Shown: positions 5,338-6,386 of the stretch, in pieces | Position numbering within the stretch: position 1 is the first letter of the stretch | Layout: the number at the start of each line of letters is the position of its first letter | From: DASRHK01 sp035650495 | GTDB lineage: Bacteria; Pseudomonadota; Gammaproteobacteria; Nevskiales; Nevskiaceae | NCBI GenBank assembly: GCA_035650495.1 | Contig: DASRHK010000044.1 | Span: forward strand, 1 to 6,386 | Direction of reading: 5' to 3' | Length of the DNA: 6,386 bases | Made by a program: the position numbers and the translations under genes | Notes under the pieces: generated by a model | Seen by the model: the letters and a program-made list of their open reading frames with translations, nothing else | Databases searched by the model: none | What the model was told of the DNA's origin: nothing

Positions 5338-6386
5338 ATGGCGATCGACTGGCAGCGCTATCGCTGCGAGAAGTTCTACGACGAGCTGTTCGAGGCGCCC
5401 GGCAAGGCACGCCAGGCCGCGTGCCGCCTCGCCGAATATCTCGACGATCTCACCGACGCCGAGCTCGCCGATCGCCGCGTCGCCGCCGACCTCGCGATCA
5501 AGACGCAGGGCATCACCTTCACCGTCTACTCCGAAGGCAAGAACGTCGACCGGGCCTGGCCGTTCGACCTGATCCCCCGCGTGATCCCGCGCGCCGAATG
5601 GGAGCGCACCGAGCGCGGGCTGAAGCAGCGCGTCACCGCGCTGAATCACTTCATCCAGGACATCTACGGCGCGCAGAAGATCGTCAAGGACAGGGTGTTC
5701 CCCGCCGAGCTCCTCGCGGAGTCGGTCAACTTCCGCAAGCAATGTGTCGGCGTGACCCCGCCGCACGGCGTGTGGGCGCACATCTGCGGCAGCGATCTCG
5801 TGCGCGACGGCGACGGCACGCTCTACGTGCTCGAAGACAACCTGCGCGTCCCGTCCGGCGTCTCCTACATGATGGAGAACCGCGCCGTCACCAAGCGCGT
5901 GTTCCCCGAGCTCTTCGAGACGACGACGATCCTGCCGGTCGACGACTATCCGGCGCAGCTCCTCGAGATGCTGATCGAGATGTCGCCGCGCAAGGTCGAA
6001 TCGCCGACGATCGTGCTGCTCACGCCCGGCATCTACAACAGCGCCTACTTCGAGCACAGCTATCTCGCCCAGCAGATGGGCATCGAGCTCGTCGAAGGCA
6101 GCGACCTCACCGTCGGCGACGACGACTGCGTCTACATGCGCACGATCTACGGCCCGCAGCGCGTCGACGTGATCTATCGCCGCATCGACGACCTGTTCCT
6201 GGATCCGGAAGTGTTCAATCCCGATTCGGTGCTCGGCTGCAAAGGCCTGCTGCGCGCATGGATCAAGGGCAAGGTCGCGCTCGCCAACGCGCCCGGCGCC
6301 GGTGTCGCCGACGACAAGGTCGTCTATTCGTTCGTGCCGCAGATGATCAAGTACTACCTCGGCGAGGACGCGATCCTGCCGAACGT
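5338..6386 (+). CDS. Circularly permuted ATP-grasp protein, DUF404/DUF407 type (3' end outside window)
   Basis: The visible 349 codons match the circularly permuted ATP-grasp family, normally about 470-490 residues, so some 120-140 residues are missing at the right edge. Landmarks are KTQGITFTVY (55-64), PFDLIPRVIP (75-84), LKQRVTALNHFIQDIYG (95-111), VLEDNLRVPSGVSYMMENR (164-182), LLTPGIYNSAYFEHSYLA (227-244), VDVIYRRIDD (276-285) and LANAPGAGVADDK (315-327). The family is predicted to ligate carboxylates to amines with ATP, possibly making or attaching peptides; no substrate is established. Homologues are commonly followed by alpha-E and transglutaminase-like genes, which would lie beyond the window. 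The ATG at 5338 comes 3 nt after the cupin stop and has no SD, so coupling is likely. No frameshift is seen. Confidence 0.93.
   Translation, partial: MAIDWQRYRCEKFYDELFEAPGKARQAACRLAEYLDDLTDAELADRRVAADLAIKTQGITFTVYSEGKNVDRAWPFDLIPRVIPRAEWERTERGLKQRVTALNHFIQDIYGAQKIVKDRVFPAELLAESVNFRKQCVGVTPPHGVWAHICGSDLVRDGDGTLYVLEDNLRVPSGVSYMMENRAVTKRVFPELFETTTILPVDDYPAQLLEMLIEMSPRKVESPTIVLLTPGIYNSAYFEHSYLAQQMGIELVEGSDLTVGDDDCVYMRTIYGPQRVDVIYRRIDDLFLDPEVFNPDSVLGCKGLLRAWIKGKVALANAPGAGVADDKVVYSFVPQMIKYYLGEDAILPN

Noticed and set aside
5032..6057. 341-codon minus-strand reading frame opposite the cupin and ATP-grasp genes
   Set aside because: The forward frames carry unmistakable family motifs, while this one is an Ala/Arg/Asp/Val-rich shadow with no recognisable domain.

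Overview
This GC-rich window (6386 bp) looks like ordinary chromosomal DNA of a proteobacterium, most likely a beta- or gammaproteobacterium that makes polyhydroxyalkanoate (PHA). The basis is the codon use, a long-form PurC of about 295 residues, a YhgN-like MarC protein, a YihY/BrkB protein and a phasin with a histone-like basic tail. Genes are tightly packed. I see no rRNA, tRNA, CRISPR array, IS element or prophage gene. No gap between genes exceeds 150 bp.

Left part (1-2809): the 5' portion of rpe (ribulose-phosphate 3-epimerase) runs leftwards off the window. Diverging from it is a compact four-gene + strand unit. It holds a small CopD-like membrane protein, purC (SAICAR synthetase, purine synthesis), a MarC/YhgN-family membrane protein, and a 100-residue protein resembling the DUF6489 family. 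The first two junctions overlap (ATGA, then TGATG). The last has a 10-nt gap whose Shine-Dalgarno sequence (SD) shares bases with the preceding stop codon.

Middle part (2759-4803): two minus-strand genes, a phasin and a YihY/BrkB-family membrane protein. The phasin has the most complete regulatory layout in the window. It has a near-consensus sigma-70 promoter (TTGACA, 17 bp, TATATT), then an inverted repeat with the CTGC-N3-GCAG pattern described for the PHA repressor PhaR, and a GGAGA ribosome binding site. Its intrinsic terminator (UUCG loop plus U-tract) lies inside the last codons of the convergent DUF6489-like gene. A perfect 10-bp hairpin overlapping the yihY stop codon separates yihY from the phasin promoter.

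Right part (4840-6386): a single-domain cupin gene starting with GTG is followed 3 nt later by the first 349 codons of a circularly permuted ATP-grasp protein (DUF404/DUF407 type), which runs off the right edge. This family usually sits in predicted peptide-ligase loci with alpha-E and transglutaminase genes, so the sequence just beyond the window is the most promising place for a less-described system. Within the window, the PhaR-like operator and the terminator embedded in a coding region are the most interesting signals.
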